The translations under genes and the position numbers were made by a program. Positions 44,348 through 53,950 of a DNA stretch of 64,000 nt are shown here, in pieces; positions within the stretch are counted from its first letter, which is position 1, and every line of letters starts with the position of its first letter. This DNA comes from Pseudomonadota bacterium (GTDB lineage Bacteria; Pseudomonadota; Gammaproteobacteria; Pseudomonadales; Moraxellaceae): NCBI GenBank assembly GCA_023393635.1, contig JAEWKT010000018.1, positions 6,567-70,566 on the forward strand. Direction: 5' to 3'. The notes under the pieces are model-generated. The model did no database searches. It saw only the letters and a list, made by a program, of their open reading frames with translations, and was not told the DNA's origin.

Positions 44348-45286
44348 ATGCAATTGCCAAATTCTATGTTGAGTCGTTTTTTTGTACTTCTTTTAAGCTG
44401 CCTTACTCTTACAGCCTGTGACAAATCCAGCAAAACCAGCCCCATTGTAAGTCCTACCATCCAACCCCGTGAACCAGTAATTGCCTTGGCATTAGGTGGT
44501 GGTGGTGCGAAAGGATTTGCACATATTGGTGCCATTAAAGTACTTGAATCGCATGGCATTAAACCAAAAATTGTCACGGGTACCAGTGCAGGCAGCTTTG
44601 TGGGCAGTTTATATGCCAGCGGTAAAACTGGTTTTCAGTTGCAAGAGATTGCCTTAAAACTTGAAGAATCAGACATTCGTGATTTAACCATCAGTAAACA
44701 AGGTTTTATTACAGGGCAAAAACTGCAAGATTACGTCAATAAGCAAATTGGCAATAAGCCCATTCAGCAGTTCCCCATTCGCTTTGCGGCAGTTGCTACG
44801 CAATTGGATAATGGCCAAAAGGTCGCATTTAATCGGGGCAATGCAGGTCAGGCCGTACGCGCGTCATGCAGTATACCCAACGTGTTTATTCCTGCCACGA
44901 TTGGCGGCAAACGCTATGTTGATGGCGGTTTGGTCAGCCCCATTCCTGTAGAAACAGCACGCGATATGGGCGCAGATATTGTGATAGCCATTGATATTTC
45001 AGCCCGTCCCAAAGCAGGGCAATCAAGCAATATTTGGGGCTTACTGGATCAAACCTTAAATATTATGGGACAACAAACCATTAATCAGGAATTAACACAA
45101 GCCGATGTTGTAATCAAGCCTGAAGTGGGCAATTTAGGGGTGATGGATCTTAAATCACGTCATCAAAGTATTTTAGAGGGTGAGCGCGCAGCACAACGTC
45201 AATTGGCTGCAATTGATCGCAAGATTCAACAATTTAAACAATCTGCACAGGCCAAACTACCTCCGCCTCGCGCCAAGCTGCAATAA
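44348..45286 (+). CDS. patatin-like phospholipase lipoprotein (RssA family)
   Basis: Serine esterase with a patatin fold, 312 residues from the ATG at 44348. Signal peptide with lipobox Leu-Thr-Ala-Cys ('CLTLTACDKSSK'), then the oxyanion loop 'LALGGGGAKGFAHIG', nucleophile in 'VTGTSAGSFVG' and the catalytic Asp in 'YVDGGLVSPIPVETARDMGA'. All catalytic residues are present. Lipid cleavage at the envelope is likely; the substrate is unknown. Confidence 0.9.
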   Translation: MQLPNSMLSRFFVLLLSCLTLTACDKSSKTSPIVSPTIQPREPVIALALGGGGAKGFAHIGAIKVLESHGIKPKIVTGTSAGSFVGSLYASGKTGFQLQEIALKLEESDIRDLTISKQGFITGQKLQDYVNKQIGNKPIQQFPIRFAAVATQLDNGQKVAFNRGNAGQAVRASCSIPNVFIPATIGGKRYVDGGLVSPIPVETARDMGADIVIAIDISARPKAGQSSNIWGLLDQTLNIMGQQTINQELTQADVVIKPEVGNLGVMDLKSRHQSILEGERAAQRQLAAIDRKIQQFKQSAQAKLPPPRAKLQ

Positions 45287-45419
45287 ATAATTCACAACCG
45301 CCTTTTAGCAATAAGCCTTCTGTTTCACGTTTAATTATTTGCCAATTAGCCACCCATTGCTGGTGGCTTGCGGTATGATTGCCCTATAACTATATAATGA
45401 TGGCATAGGAGGAATACGG

Positions 45420-45872
45420 ATGGAATTTTATCCAGAAGTATGGCATTGGGTGGTTCTTGGCGTCGGCCTAATTTTATTTGAACTTATTTTACCGTCATTT
45501 ACTGCACTTTGGTTTGGCGTGGCTGCTTGTATTGTGGCACTACTGCTATGGCTATTTCCAGGCTTAGGACTAGAAGTGCAAATCATTGGCTGGATTATTT
45601 TATCAGTTGCCTTTACTGTTTTTTGGTTTAAGTATTTAAAACCCTTATCACTGGATAAAACCACGGCAGGTTTACCACGTGAAGCCATTATTGGCCAAGT
45701 GGGCAACGTTGTCACTGCCCCATTAAATGAACATATGGGCAAGGTACGTTTTCCAATGCCTATTTTAGGTTCGGATGAATGGCTGTGCCGTTCTCAAGAA
45801 GAGCTTGTGGTGGGTGATCGTGTTAAAGTGGTTGATATTTTGGGTAATGAAGTGGTGGTTACTCGGTTTTAA
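45420..45872 (+). CDS. NfeD-family membrane protein
   Basis: Short NfeD-type protein, 150 residues: three membrane helices ('WHWVVLGVGLILFELILPSF', then 'FGVAACIVALLLWLF') and a C-terminal OB-like beta domain ('IIGQVGNVVTAP', 'GDRVKVVDILGNEVVVTRF'). AGGAGG precedes the ATG and a TATAAT lies at 45393-45398. Such NfeD proteins pair with the SPFH/stomatin protein encoded next, 36 nt downstream. Confidence 0.9.
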   Translation: MEFYPEVWHWVVLGVGLILFELILPSFTALWFGVAACIVALLLWLFPGLGLEVQIIGWIILSVAFTVFWFKYLKPLSLDKTTAGLPREAIIGQVGNVVTAPLNEHMGKVRFPMPILGSDEWLCRSQEELVVGDRVKVVDILGNEVVVTRF

Positions 45873-45908
45873 GCGGCCTTACGCTTATTATTTTATAACA
45901 AGGAGAAA

Positions 45909-46763
45909 ATGATGTCTGGTGGATTTATTATCGTGTTGGCATTGCTGATTTTTGTAGCAGTCACCATTGCCAAAGGGGTACGTCTGGTGCCACAGGGTTA
46001 TAAGTGGATTGTGCAGCGTCTGGGCAAATATCATGGCACGCTTAACCCTGGCTTAAACTTTGTCATTCCCTATGTTGACGAAGTTGCCTACAAAGTAACG
46101 ACTAAAGATATTGTATTGGATATTCCGTCACAGGAAGTCATTACCCGCGACAACGCGGTGCTGATCATGAATGCAGTGGCTTATATTAATTTGATTACGC
46201 CAGAAAAAGCAGTGTATGGCATCGAAAACTATAGCTGGGCCATTCAAAACATGGTGCAAACCACCCTGCGCTCCATTGTGGGCGAAATGGATTTAGATGC
46301 GGCACTTTCCTCGCGCGATCATATCAAAGCAAAGTTAAAAGCTGCGATTTCTGATGATATTTCAGACTGGGGCATTATGCTCAAGACCGTTGAGATTCAA
46401 GACATTCGCCCTTCTCCCACCATGCAACAAGCCATGGAGTCGCAAGCAGCGGCTGAACGTACCCGCCGTGCTACCGTTACCCGTGCTGATGGTGAAAAAC
46501 AAGCTGCTATTTTAGAAGCGGAAGGCCGTCTGGAAGCCTCGCGCCGTGATGCTGAAGCGCAAGTGGTTTTGGCGCAAGCCAGTCAGGAAGCCATTAATCT
46601 GGTATCGTCAGCCATTGGTGAAAAAGAATTGCCTGTGACCTATATTCTGGGGGAGCAATACGTTAAAGCCATGCAGGATATTTCTAAGTCACCAAACAGT
46701 AAAACAGTGGTATTGCCTGCCGACTTACTGGGCACATTAAAAGGCTTTATTGGTAAATCTTAA
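45909..46763 (+). CDS. SPFH/stomatin-family membrane protein (QmcA-like)
   Basis: Prohibitin/stomatin-type protein, 284 residues, with one N-terminal membrane helix and an SPFH domain ('RLVPQGYKWIVQRLGKYHGT', 'DIPSQEVITRDNAVLIMNAV', 'TLRSIVGEMDLDAALSSRDH'), then a helical coiled-coil part ('EAEGRLEASRRDAEAQVVLA'). Start at 45909 or 45912. Family members form membrane rings that scaffold proteases; QmcA is the E. coli relative. It forms a pair with the NfeD gene upstream. Confidence 0.93.
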   Translation: MMSGGFIIVLALLIFVAVTIAKGVRLVPQGYKWIVQRLGKYHGTLNPGLNFVIPYVDEVAYKVTTKDIVLDIPSQEVITRDNAVLIMNAVAYINLITPEKAVYGIENYSWAIQNMVQTTLRSIVGEMDLDAALSSRDHIKAKLKAAISDDISDWGIMLKTVEIQDIRPSPTMQQAMESQAAAERTRRATVTRADGEKQAAILEAEGRLEASRRDAEAQVVLAQASQEAINLVSSAIGEKELPVTYILGEQYVKAMQDISKSPNSKTVVLPADLLGTLKGFIGKS

Positions 46764-46797
46764 GCTTTAAAACCTTTTCTATTAGCAAGTCATATGC

Positions 46798-46833
46798 AAA
46801 AAAGACCAACGCTTGATGCCGTTGGTCTTTTTT
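46798..46833. terminator. bidirectional intrinsic terminator
   Basis: A 14-bp perfect stem AAAAAAGACCAACG/CGTTGGTCTTTTTT (46798-46811, 46820-46833) with an 8-nt loop. It serves both the SPFH gene (plus) and ispA (minus), which converge. Confidence 0.92.
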
Positions 46834-46869
46834 ATTGAGACGTTATTTTTAAGTGAATCAAATATTAAA

Positions 46870-47799
46870 CTAGCTTTTACGATTGAGTAAAAACTGCGCT
46901 AAAGCCTGCATCGGTTCTAAATCTTTTGGGGCATAAGGCAGGTTTTGTAAGGCAGTAAATGCACGTTGATGTAGATCTTGCGATAATTCAATGGCTTGCT
47001 CTATTCCTATTATTGATGGATAGGTGGCTTTTTGATGCTGTTCATCCACACCTGCGGTTTTACCCAATACTTCAGTGGTTGCCGTCACATCCAAAATGTC
47101 ATCTTGTACCTGATAGGCAAGGCCTAAATAACCAGCAAATTCTACAAGCTGGCTATACAGTGAATCGCGCAATTCAATACCAACGCTTAATGCACCCATG
47201 CCAATTGCTGCCTGAATCAGCGCGCCTGTTTTATTTAAATGAATAGTTTCTAAATCAAGCTGACTAATAGTTTTTTGTTCAGCTTGTAAATCCAGGATTT
47301 GTCCTTGCACCATGCGATTGGCAGCTTGTGCCAGCACATAAGACTGTTGACCACCCACGGCCATATCATGCGGTGTAGGTTCAACATCTTGTGAAAATAC
47401 ATTGCTATTAAGCACTTCAAAAGCCAGTGTTTGTAAGATATCACCTACCAGTAACGCCGTCGCCTCGCCATAAAGCTTATGGCAAGTGGGCTGTCCACGG
47501 CGTAGCTCATCATCATCCATGCACGGCAAATCATCATGTACCAGTGAATAGCAATGAATCAGCTCAACTGCCACGGCAGCACGGCGCGCGGCAAGGTTGA
47601 GCACAGGCTCATGCATAAGGGCAATCGCATAAGTTAATGCAGGGCGAATACGTTTACCACCCAGCATGACTGCATGATGGACGGCTTCTTTTAGAGGCGA
47701 AGGGAGCAACTGTTGCTCAAGTACAGTTTGCAAATCAAGCTGTATGCGATCCCGCGCGGCTGTTAAACTGTCTTGTTCAGCACTGCTTAGCGTTACCAT
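46870..47799 (-). CDS. ispA: farnesyl diphosphate synthase (polyprenyl synthetase)
   Basis: Condenses IPP with DMAPP/GPP to farnesyl diphosphate, 309 residues from the start at 47799 (Met-Val-Thr-Leu-Ser); the frame is open to 47850. First Asp-rich motif 'HDDLPCMDDDELRRG', second 'YQVQDDILDVTATTE', and 'VMLGGKRIRPALTYAIALM' are intact. In E. coli it clusters with dxs and xseB; here it stands alone next to phnA. Function well supported. Confidence 0.95.
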   Translation of the reverse strand: MVTLSSAEQDSLTAARDRIQLDLQTVLEQQLLPSPLKEAVHHAVMLGGKRIRPALTYAIALMHEPVLNLAARRAAVAVELIHCYSLVHDDLPCMDDDELRRGQPTCHKLYGEATALLVGDILQTLAFEVLNSNVFSQDVEPTPHDMAVGGQQSYVLAQAANRMVQGQILDLQAEQKTISQLDLETIHLNKTGALIQAAIGMGALSVGIELRDSLYSQLVEFAGYLGLAYQVQDDILDVTATTEVLGKTAGVDEQHQKATYPSIIGIEQAIELSQDLHQRAFTALQNLPYAPKDLEPMQALAQFLLNRKS

Positions 47800-47905
47800 G
47801 AAATTTCTCACAGGTGTTTTAAAACAATTGTGCCTTATTTTAAATAACAAACTGTATTTGTTGTGTTTTTAACCATTAGGTTTTTTTAACACTTCAGTTT
47901 TCACA

Positions 47906-48250
47906 TCAGGCTTTTTTAACAAATTCGGATTTCAGTTTCATGGCACCGATCCCATCAATTTTGCAATCAATGTCATGACCATCACTAGAATCGGGCAATA
48001 AGCGAATATTTTTCACTTTGGTACCTACTTTGACCACCTGCGATGAACCTTTGATTTTAAGGTCTTTAATGACTGTCACTGCATCGCCATCGTTTAACGC
48101 ATTACCATGGGCATCTTTGATCCCTGAATTCGCATCTTGTGTTTCAGTTTCAGTAGCACTCCATTCATGGGCACACTCTGGACAAATCAGTAAACTACCA
48201 TCTTCGTAGGTGTATTCAGATTGGCATTTCGGGCAGGCAGGTAAACTCAT
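47906..48250 (-). CDS. phnA: PhnA-family zinc-ribbon protein (YjdM-like)
   Basis: Small protein of 114 residues with an N-terminal zinc ribbon ('MSLPACPKCQSEYTYEDG', 'LICPECAHEW') and a C-terminal SH3-like domain ('GDAVTVIKDLKIKGSSQVVK', 'GTKVKNIRLL'). The name comes from the phosphonate operon of E. coli, but the protein is not needed for phosphonate use and its role is uncertain. It stands alone, followed by ispA. Confidence 0.93.
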   Translation of the reverse strand: MSLPACPKCQSEYTYEDGSLLICPECAHEWSATETETQDANSGIKDAHGNALNDGDAVTVIKDLKIKGSSQVVKVGTKVKNIRLLPDSSDGHDIDCKIDGIGAMKLKSEFVKKA

Positions 48251-48327
48251 GGTATAATTCCTTAAATTTTATAGGGAATTATACGTCATTTAGAAGTTTT
48301 TTTCTCTATCGGCAAAATGTCTGTGGC

Positions 48328-48858
48328 TTATTTGCTGTCATCAGACAGTATTGCCACTTGCTGCATGTAATTAGTTAACTTTTGACGTGATTGCTGCAAG
48401 GTGGCTTCATCACTATTTTTGGCAAGATCGCGTTGCATACGCAACACATGTTGACGTAAGGTATGTCGGTCAGCAGCCTGATAAGTTCTTACAAATTCAT
48501 TTAAGGCTTGATCGCCCTGCTCAAGCAAACGGTCAAACCAGCGCATGAGCTGTGCCTGTTTTTTTGCCCCTTGCCGTGGCGATAACGCTGCCATTAATAC
48601 ACTTTCATCTTCATGGCGTAATAATTTACCAATACGCTGAAACTGACGACGACGTGCTTCAAATGCGCTAATTTTACCCAGCTCTAATAAGGCATCTTTT
48701 AATGCCTCATCAATAGGCAGTTTTTTAATCTGGTTGACTGACAGCGATGCCAGTTGTTCACCCAATGCGGCAAAACGCTGCACTGCTTTTTTCTGCTCGG
48801 TCTTACTTGGACGGCCATCCAGGCCTTCCCACTCTTCCTCAATGGTTTTACGCGCCAT
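48328..48858 (-). CDS. darP: dual-action ribosomal maturation protein DarP (YjgA, DUF615)
   Basis: Binds 50S precursors and helps late assembly, 176 residues. The N-terminal 'GRPSKTEQKKAVQRFAALGE' and 'KLPIDEALKDALLELGKISA' match YjgA/DarP, with 'RRRQFQRIGKLLRHED' next. It begins 20 nt downstream of the phosphocarrier gene, so it is probably in the rapZ-npr transcript. Confidence 0.9.
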   Translation of the reverse strand: MARKTIEEEWEGLDGRPSKTEQKKAVQRFAALGEQLASLSVNQIKKLPIDEALKDALLELGKISAFEARRRQFQRIGKLLRHEDESVLMAALSPRQGAKKQAQLMRWFDRLLEQGDQALNEFVRTYQAADRHTLRQHVLRMQRDLAKNSDEATLQQSRQKLTNYMQQVAILSDDSK

Positions 48859-48878
48859 AACTATTTGATCTCTAAAAA

Positions 48879-49148
48879 CTATTCTGCCTCTAAAAAGCGT
48901 GCTGCGAACAGTTGTTTAATGGCCTCACAGGCTTTTTCTTCATCTGGACCATTGACCACCAAACGTAACGTACTGCCTTTGCCTGCCCCTAACATTAACA
49001 ACGACATAATATTTTTGGCATCAATGAGGTTATTGCCGCGTCCAAGCTGAATATCAGAGCGGTATTTGCTAGTGACTTCAATCAAGCGTCCTGATGCGCG
49101 TGCATGTAAGCCTAGTTTGTTAATTACATCAATGGTGGTGTCAATCAT
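48879..49148 (-). CDS. ptsO: HPr-family phosphocarrier, NPr type
   Basis: Phosphocarrier of the nitrogen-type PTS, 89 residues from the start at 49148, which overlaps the rapZ stop (ATGA). The active His is in 'VINKLGLHARASGRLIEV'; the HPr regulatory-Ser region here reads 'AKNIMSLLMLGAGKGSTL', as in NPr. rapZ-npr adjacency also occurs in E. coli (rpoN-hpf-ptsN-rapZ-npr); here the first three are absent from the window. No sugar-PTS genes are near. Confidence 0.88.
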   Translation of the reverse strand: MIDTTIDVINKLGLHARASGRLIEVTSKYRSDIQLGRGNNLIDAKNIMSLLMLGAGKGSTLRLVVNGPDEEKACEAIKQLFAARFLEAE

Positions 49149-49996
49149 GACCAGTGCTTCATTTCCCGATGCAAGGTTTGGGTAGGCCATTGTAACTTAA
49201 GTGTTTCACACAGTCTGTTTACTAGATAAACAGACCGATGTTGACCACCCGTACAGCCAACGGCAATGGTTAAATAATGGCGATGTCCTTCAGCAAATAC
49301 AGGCATCCACTTTAGTAGAAACTCATAAATATCATCGAACATCATATTGGTGTTTTTGTCCGCACTTAAAAACTCCTGCACTTGGCTATCAAGTCCCGTT
49401 TTGGCACGTAAGGCAGGTTGCCAGTGCGGGTTGGGCAAGTGACGCACGTCAAATACAAAATCTGCATCCAGTGGAATACCATGCTTATAGCCAAATGACT
49501 GCAAAATCAGAATCATTTGATCGCCCTGTCCCATTTTGACAGACAAGGTATGTTTTAGTTCATGGACATTTAAATTACTGGTATCAAGTGTGAGTGTGGC
49601 CAAATTGGCTACAGGTGCCAATAAGGCGTCTTCGGCACTTAAAGCTTCTTGCAGGGTTTTATGCCGATCCGCTAAAGGATGACGCCGACGAGTGGCTCCA
49701 AAGCGAGCCAGCAAAATATCATCACGCGCATTTAAAAATAAAACTTCAACCTCACCATGCACTTTTAACTGCGCCACGATAGACTCAAATTCCATCAGGT
49801 CAGCGCGTGGCGTACGCACATCCACGCCTAGTGCCAACATGTCCAGATGGTTTTCCTGATCCAGCTTGGCAACAATTTCTGGCAAGAGTGATAACGGCAG
49901 GTTATCAATACTGTAATAACCCAGGTCTTCTAGAATATGCAGTGCCGAACTCTTACCTGAACCCGAACGTCCCGAGACAATCAGCAGTCTTTTCAC
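49145..49996 (-). CDS. rapZ: RNase adapter protein RapZ
   Basis: P-loop protein that in E. coli directs RNase E to the sRNA GlmZ and so controls glucosamine-6-phosphate synthase, 283 residues. Walker A is 'IVSGRSGSGKSSALHILEDL', with 'YYSIDNLPLSLLPEIV' next; the C-terminal RNA-binding region has 'IAVGCTGGQHRSVYLVNRL'. Whether GlmZ exists in this organism cannot be judged from the window. Confidence 0.94.
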   Translation of the reverse strand: MKRLLIVSGRSGSGKSSALHILEDLGYYSIDNLPLSLLPEIVAKLDQENHLDMLALGVDVRTPRADLMEFESIVAQLKVHGEVEVLFLNARDDILLARFGATRRRHPLADRHKTLQEALSAEDALLAPVANLATLTLDTSNLNVHELKHTLSVKMGQGDQMILILQSFGYKHGIPLDADFVFDVRHLPNPHWQPALRAKTGLDSQVQEFLSADKNTNMMFDDIYEFLLKWMPVFAEGHRHYLTIAVGCTGGQHRSVYLVNRLCETLKLQWPTQTLHREMKHWS

Positions 49997-50056
49997 GCCA
50001 TCTCCTGATAATGAGCCAATAATATCCTACTGTATTTACTATATAAAACAATCGGC

Positions 50057-50905
50057 CTAATGATTGTGTTTAATCAGTAAGTTATCAATGAGTCGGGTAG
50101 TGCCTATTTTGGCGGCAACCAACACGACGACATCCTGATTTAAGTGGCTTACTGGCTGTAAATCAGGTGTGCGTAATTCTAGATAATCAACCTCAAAACC
50201 ATGGGTGCTTAAGTGATCGCGGCCACGTTGCAAAATAGCGGCGATGTCTGTGTTGCCTGCCTGAATATCTTGTGCAATGGTGCTCAAGGTTTGATAAATC
50301 TGGACTGCAGTTTGTTTATCAGCACCAGATAAATAACCATTGCGTGAGCTTAAAGCAAGTCCGTTTTCATCACGGACAATGGGCACACCCACAATATCAA
50401 TTGAAAAACATAAGTCATGCGTCAGATGACGAATCACTGCCAGCTGCTGCCAGTCTTTTTCACCAAAAAAAGCAGCATTGGGCTGTACCATATTAAATAA
50501 TTTGGTGACGACCGTGGCTACACCAGTAAAATGTCCAGGTCGGTTTTTACCGCATAAGTCGTTGGCAACATCATTAACTTGCACCGTGGTGAGCTGCGGG
50601 TTACTGCCATACATTTGCTGAACGCTAGGGGCAAAAATGACATCACAGCCTGCATCGGCTAAAAGCTGGCTATCGGCTTCAAGAGTACGCGGATAAGTCT
50701 CAAAGTCTTCCCCTGCCCCAAACTGGGTGGGATTAACAAAAATACTCACCACCACCACATCGCAATAATTTTTGGCTTCTTTAACCAGTGCCAAATGCCC
50801 TTGATGCAAATTACCCATGGTGGGTACAAAACCAATGGTTTTGCGCGCCAAACGCACTGGCATCAACGCCGCCTGCAAACCCTGCAAAGTCACTTCAGTT
50901 CTCAT
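50057..50905 (-). CDS. panC: pantothenate synthetase (pantoate-beta-alanine ligase)
   Basis: Joins pantoate and beta-alanine with ATP in coenzyme A synthesis, 282 residues. The nucleotidyl-transfer motif 'FVPTMGNLHQGHLALVKEA' and 'FFGEKDWQQLAVIRHL' are intact, as are 'FVNPTQFGAGEDFETYPR' and 'ALSSRNGYLSG'. It follows panB by 32 nt in the same operon. Confidence 0.96.
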   Translation of the reverse strand: MRTEVTLQGLQAALMPVRLARKTIGFVPTMGNLHQGHLALVKEAKNYCDVVVVSIFVNPTQFGAGEDFETYPRTLEADSQLLADAGCDVIFAPSVQQMYGSNPQLTTVQVNDVANDLCGKNRPGHFTGVATVVTKLFNMVQPNAAFFGEKDWQQLAVIRHLTHDLCFSIDIVGVPIVRDENGLALSSRNGYLSGADKQTAVQIYQTLSTIAQDIQAGNTDIAAILQRGRDHLSTHGFEVDYLELRTPDLQPVSHLNQDVVVLVAAKIGTTRLIDNLLIKHNH

Positions 50906-50937
50906 TTCTTATACTCTAGGTTTAATACTATTTTCAT

Positions 50938-51756
50938 TTATAAATCAATTTGAAAGGTATGCTCTGGTGCTGGATACTCACCGTGGCGCACTGCCTGATG
51001 AAAGCTTTTAAATGCCTCAACAATAGGATTATCCCCCTGCTGGCCATGCAACTGATCTTTTAAGAAGTTACGCACAAAACGGGCGGGCTTGCCAAAATTT
51101 AAACCCAGCATATCCTGCACCACCAACACTTGGCCATCACAATATTTGCCTGCACCAATGCCAATAACAGGCACTCCAAAACGTGCTTGTACCTCTTGCG
51201 CTGCTTTGACAGGCACACACTCAAGTACCAGCATGCTTGCCCCTGCTTCAATCACTGCCTCACAGTCGGCTAATAATTGATCGGCGGCACTACGGGTTTT
51301 GGCCTGCACTTTATAGCCACCAAATACATTGACCGATTGCGGTGTTAAACCCAAGTGGACACAGCTTGGAATACCCCCTTGTGCTAACACACGTACAGTA
51401 TCAGCAAGCCACGCACCACCTTCCAGCTTCACCATTTGCGCACCTGCCTGCATGACCTGACGTGCCGCAGCAATGGCATCACTAATGGTGCTATAAGTCA
51501 TAAATGGCAAGTCGGCAATAATCAGCGCATGCTGATTGCCACGACGCACAGCACGGGTATGATATGCAATATCTTGTACCGTCACAGGCAAGGTAGAGTC
51601 ATGCCCTTGCACTGTCATGCCCAGCGAATCACCAATTAAAATCGTATCAATTTGGGCAATTTCCATTGCTTTTGCCATGGTTGCATCATAACAAGTGAGG
51701 CAAGAAAACTTTGTGCCTTCTGCTTTGTATTTCTGCAATGTGCTTAAACTAATCAT
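50938..51756 (-). CDS. panB: 3-methyl-2-oxobutanoate hydroxymethyltransferase
   Basis: First step to pantoate (ketopantoate synthesis), 272 residues. Conserved parts: 'FSCLTCYDATMAKAMEIAQI', 'ILIGDSLGMTVQGHDSTLPV', the metal/substrate region 'QMVKLEGGAWLADTVRVL' and 'PVIGIGAGKYCDGQVLVVQD'. Full length. Operon with panC; folK lies 58 nt upstream. Confidence 0.96.
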   Translation of the reverse strand: MISLSTLQKYKAEGTKFSCLTCYDATMAKAMEIAQIDTILIGDSLGMTVQGHDSTLPVTVQDIAYHTRAVRRGNQHALIIADLPFMTYSTISDAIAAARQVMQAGAQMVKLEGGAWLADTVRVLAQGGIPSCVHLGLTPQSVNVFGGYKVQAKTRSAADQLLADCEAVIEAGASMLVLECVPVKAAQEVQARFGVPVIGIGAGKYCDGQVLVVQDMLGLNFGKPARFVRNFLKDQLHGQQGDNPIVEAFKSFHQAVRHGEYPAPEHTFQIDL

Positions 51757-51814
51757 GACTTAGTCTCCTTGGCAAACAACCAAAAAATAATAACAACGCT
51801 GGAATATGCCGATT

Positions 51815-52318
51815 TTAGCGGTTCAGCACCCAAGAAGAATTGGCAATTTTGTGAATATCATCACATGTGTTAGCCACGGCACAGGTTTTTAATGCCACGC
51901 CATTGACGTGCAGCTGATCATCTAAATCAAGCAAAGGCAGCACCACAAAACTACGCTGCAAAATACCCACATGGGGCACGGTCAAGTCACTGCTTTGAAT
52001 CGATTGCGTTCCAAATAACAGCAAATCTAAATCCAGTGTCCGTTCACCCCAGCGACGCATGCGTATTCGGCCTGCCTGTTGCTCTAATTGCTGAAGCTTG
52101 GCAAACAATGCCGCTGCGCCAAGATTGGTTTCAAGCGCTACCACGGCATTAAAATAATCAGGCTGATCCTGTGGCCCCATGGGTTTGCTGCCATAGAGGC
52201 TGGACACTTTTACTGTACCCAGCGCAGCAATGCCTTGCACTGCTTGCTGCAAAATATGAATGCTATCGCCTGAATCATTGCCTAAATTACTGCCAAGTCC
52301 AATATAGGCCAATGTCAT
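51815..52318 (-). CDS. folK: hydroxymethyldihydropterin pyrophosphokinase
   Basis: Folate synthesis enzyme, 167 residues, with 'MTLAYIGLGSNLGNDSGDSI' and the metal motif 'RWGERTLDLDLLLFGTQSIQ'. The start overlaps the pcnB stop by 4 nt (ATGA), the usual pcnB-folK coupling in gammaproteobacteria. The C-terminal ~30 residues extend past the core with a Cys pair. Confidence 0.93.
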   Translation of the reverse strand: MTLAYIGLGSNLGNDSGDSIHILQQAVQGIAALGTVKVSSLYGSKPMGPQDQPDYFNAVVALETNLGAAALFAKLQQLEQQAGRIRMRRWGERTLDLDLLLFGTQSIQSSDLTVPHVGILQRSFVVLPLLDLDDQLHVNGVALKTCAVANTCDDIHKIANSSWVLNR

Positions 52319-53802
52319 GTCAGGCGGCCCATTTTCACCTGAAAATGATCCCGTACTTTACGGCGACGACGGGTAATCGGGTGATTGGCATCCACTATCT
52401 TCTTATCTGAAGCTGTTACCGCATGATCTAAGGAATTGTCAATCTCAGCCGCCACCCGTGCTGATTTGGGCGAAAACGTATTTCTTTTCCTTTTCGCTTG
52501 TTCAGCCACCGTGGATAACACTACCTCATCACCGTCATCCATTTGCACTTTACTGCTTAAGTCAGGATTGGCCTGCTGTTTGCGTTTATCACGTATCAAC
52601 TGGCGGTTATATTTCTGAATGGCTTTTTCTTTTTGATCGTTGCTTAACTCTTGATACTCATGCCACCACTGTCCCATGCCATGCGTGTCAGTGGCACCTG
52701 CATGTTCACGCAAATACAGAAAGTCATACGCTGCCCGAAAGCGTGCGTGTGTGGATAGGGCTGGAATTTGACGCGTGCGTGGTGCAATCAAGCGTGGCTG
52801 CATTTCCCACACTTCACGAATAAAATGCTCAGAGTAACGTGGAATTGCTGTGCGCAATGCCTGACGACGCAGCACATCCATCCCTGCCTGAGTACGTGCT
52901 TCAACGTCATTTAAGCCTTTGGCTTTTAGCACTTCAACCCGACTTAAATATGGCTCCCACAACAATACCGCATAGAAAAACGCGGGATTAATACTCTTGC
53001 CCTGTTTAATGCGCTGGTCGGTATTGATGGCAGCGCGTTCTATAAAGGTGGTGACATGGGGCGGTGCATCAGCAAATAATTGCGGCCAGACATGGTATTG
53101 AATCAGTAGCGGCAGCAGCTCGGTCAAATGCCCTGCGCTAAACATTTTTTGGCTTTCGTCATATAAACGGTGCGGCGATACTTCACGTAACAGTACCGTC
53201 ATGTCTGGCACCAGTACTTTTAGTATGGCGTCATCAATCTGAAAGCCCAGCTTGGCGGCAAAGCGCAATACGCGCAGCATACGCACTGGATCTTCTTCAA
53301 ACCGCTGGACAGGATCACCTAATAATCTTAGTTTTTGTTGTTTAATATCATCATAAGAGTGGCAAAAATCTAATACCGCATTTTTAAACGGCTGGTAATA
53401 CATGGCATTAATAGAAAAATCACGCCGTGCAAAGTCTTGCTTGATGGTACCCCACGCGTTATCACGCAGCACCATGCCCATGGCAGACGTCTGGGCTTTT
53501 TTTGGCGGCGCACGGAAAGTGGCCACTTCAATCATTTCACGGCCAATAAATACATGGGCCAGCTCAAAACGACGTCCAATAATACGGCAACGACGACCAA
53601 ACGTATCCCGAATCTGGCTAGGAGTGGCATTGGTCACCGCATCAAAATCTTTAGGATTCAAACCCAGCATTAAGTCACGTACGCCCCCACCAACAATGTA
53701 GGCTTCAAAGCCTGCCTTGGTGAGTGTCTCAATAACTTCTAAAATAGCTGATGACAATAAAGCGATTGATAAACCGCAGTCAGACGCGCGCAAGGTTTGC
53801 AC
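52315..53802 (-). CDS. pcnB: poly(A) polymerase I
   Basis: Adds 3' poly(A) tails that speed RNA decay, 495 residues. The nucleotidyltransferase core has 'EAYIVGGGVRDLMLGLNPKD' with the catalytic Asp-x-Asp in 'KDFDAVTNATP', then 'LAHVFIGREMIEVATFRAPP' and 'DFARRDFSINAMYYQPF'. 'EEDPVRMLRVLRFAAKLGFQ' is the conserved neck. The C-terminal basic tail ('NRQLIRDKRKQ...', 'TRRRRKVRDHF') is typical of PAP I and separates it from CCA-adding enzymes. Confidence 0.93.
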   Translation of the reverse strand: MQTLRASDCGLSIALLSSAILEVIETLTKAGFEAYIVGGGVRDLMLGLNPKDFDAVTNATPSQIRDTFGRRCRIIGRRFELAHVFIGREMIEVATFRAPPKKAQTSAMGMVLRDNAWGTIKQDFARRDFSINAMYYQPFKNAVLDFCHSYDDIKQQKLRLLGDPVQRFEEDPVRMLRVLRFAAKLGFQIDDAILKVLVPDMTVLLREVSPHRLYDESQKMFSAGHLTELLPLLIQYHVWPQLFADAPPHVTTFIERAAINTDQRIKQGKSINPAFFYAVLLWEPYLSRVEVLKAKGLNDVEARTQAGMDVLRRQALRTAIPRYSEHFIREVWEMQPRLIAPRTRQIPALSTHARFRAAYDFLYLREHAGATDTHGMGQWWHEYQELSNDQKEKAIQKYNRQLIRDKRKQQANPDLSSKVQMDDGDEVVLSTVAEQAKRKRNTFSPKSARVAAEIDNSLDHAVTASDKKIVDANHPITRRRRKVRDHFQVKMGRLT

Positions 53803-53950
53803 AGACGGCAGTCTCCTAAAGGAATAGACAAGAATTTAGCATGCGCTGATAATAGCCTGTTGCAGGATAATGAGCAATTACGCATCGTTTATTTTCTGCT
53901 TAATCTAACCGCGCTTATTATCTCTTGGCCACGACGGTAAAAAACAGCGA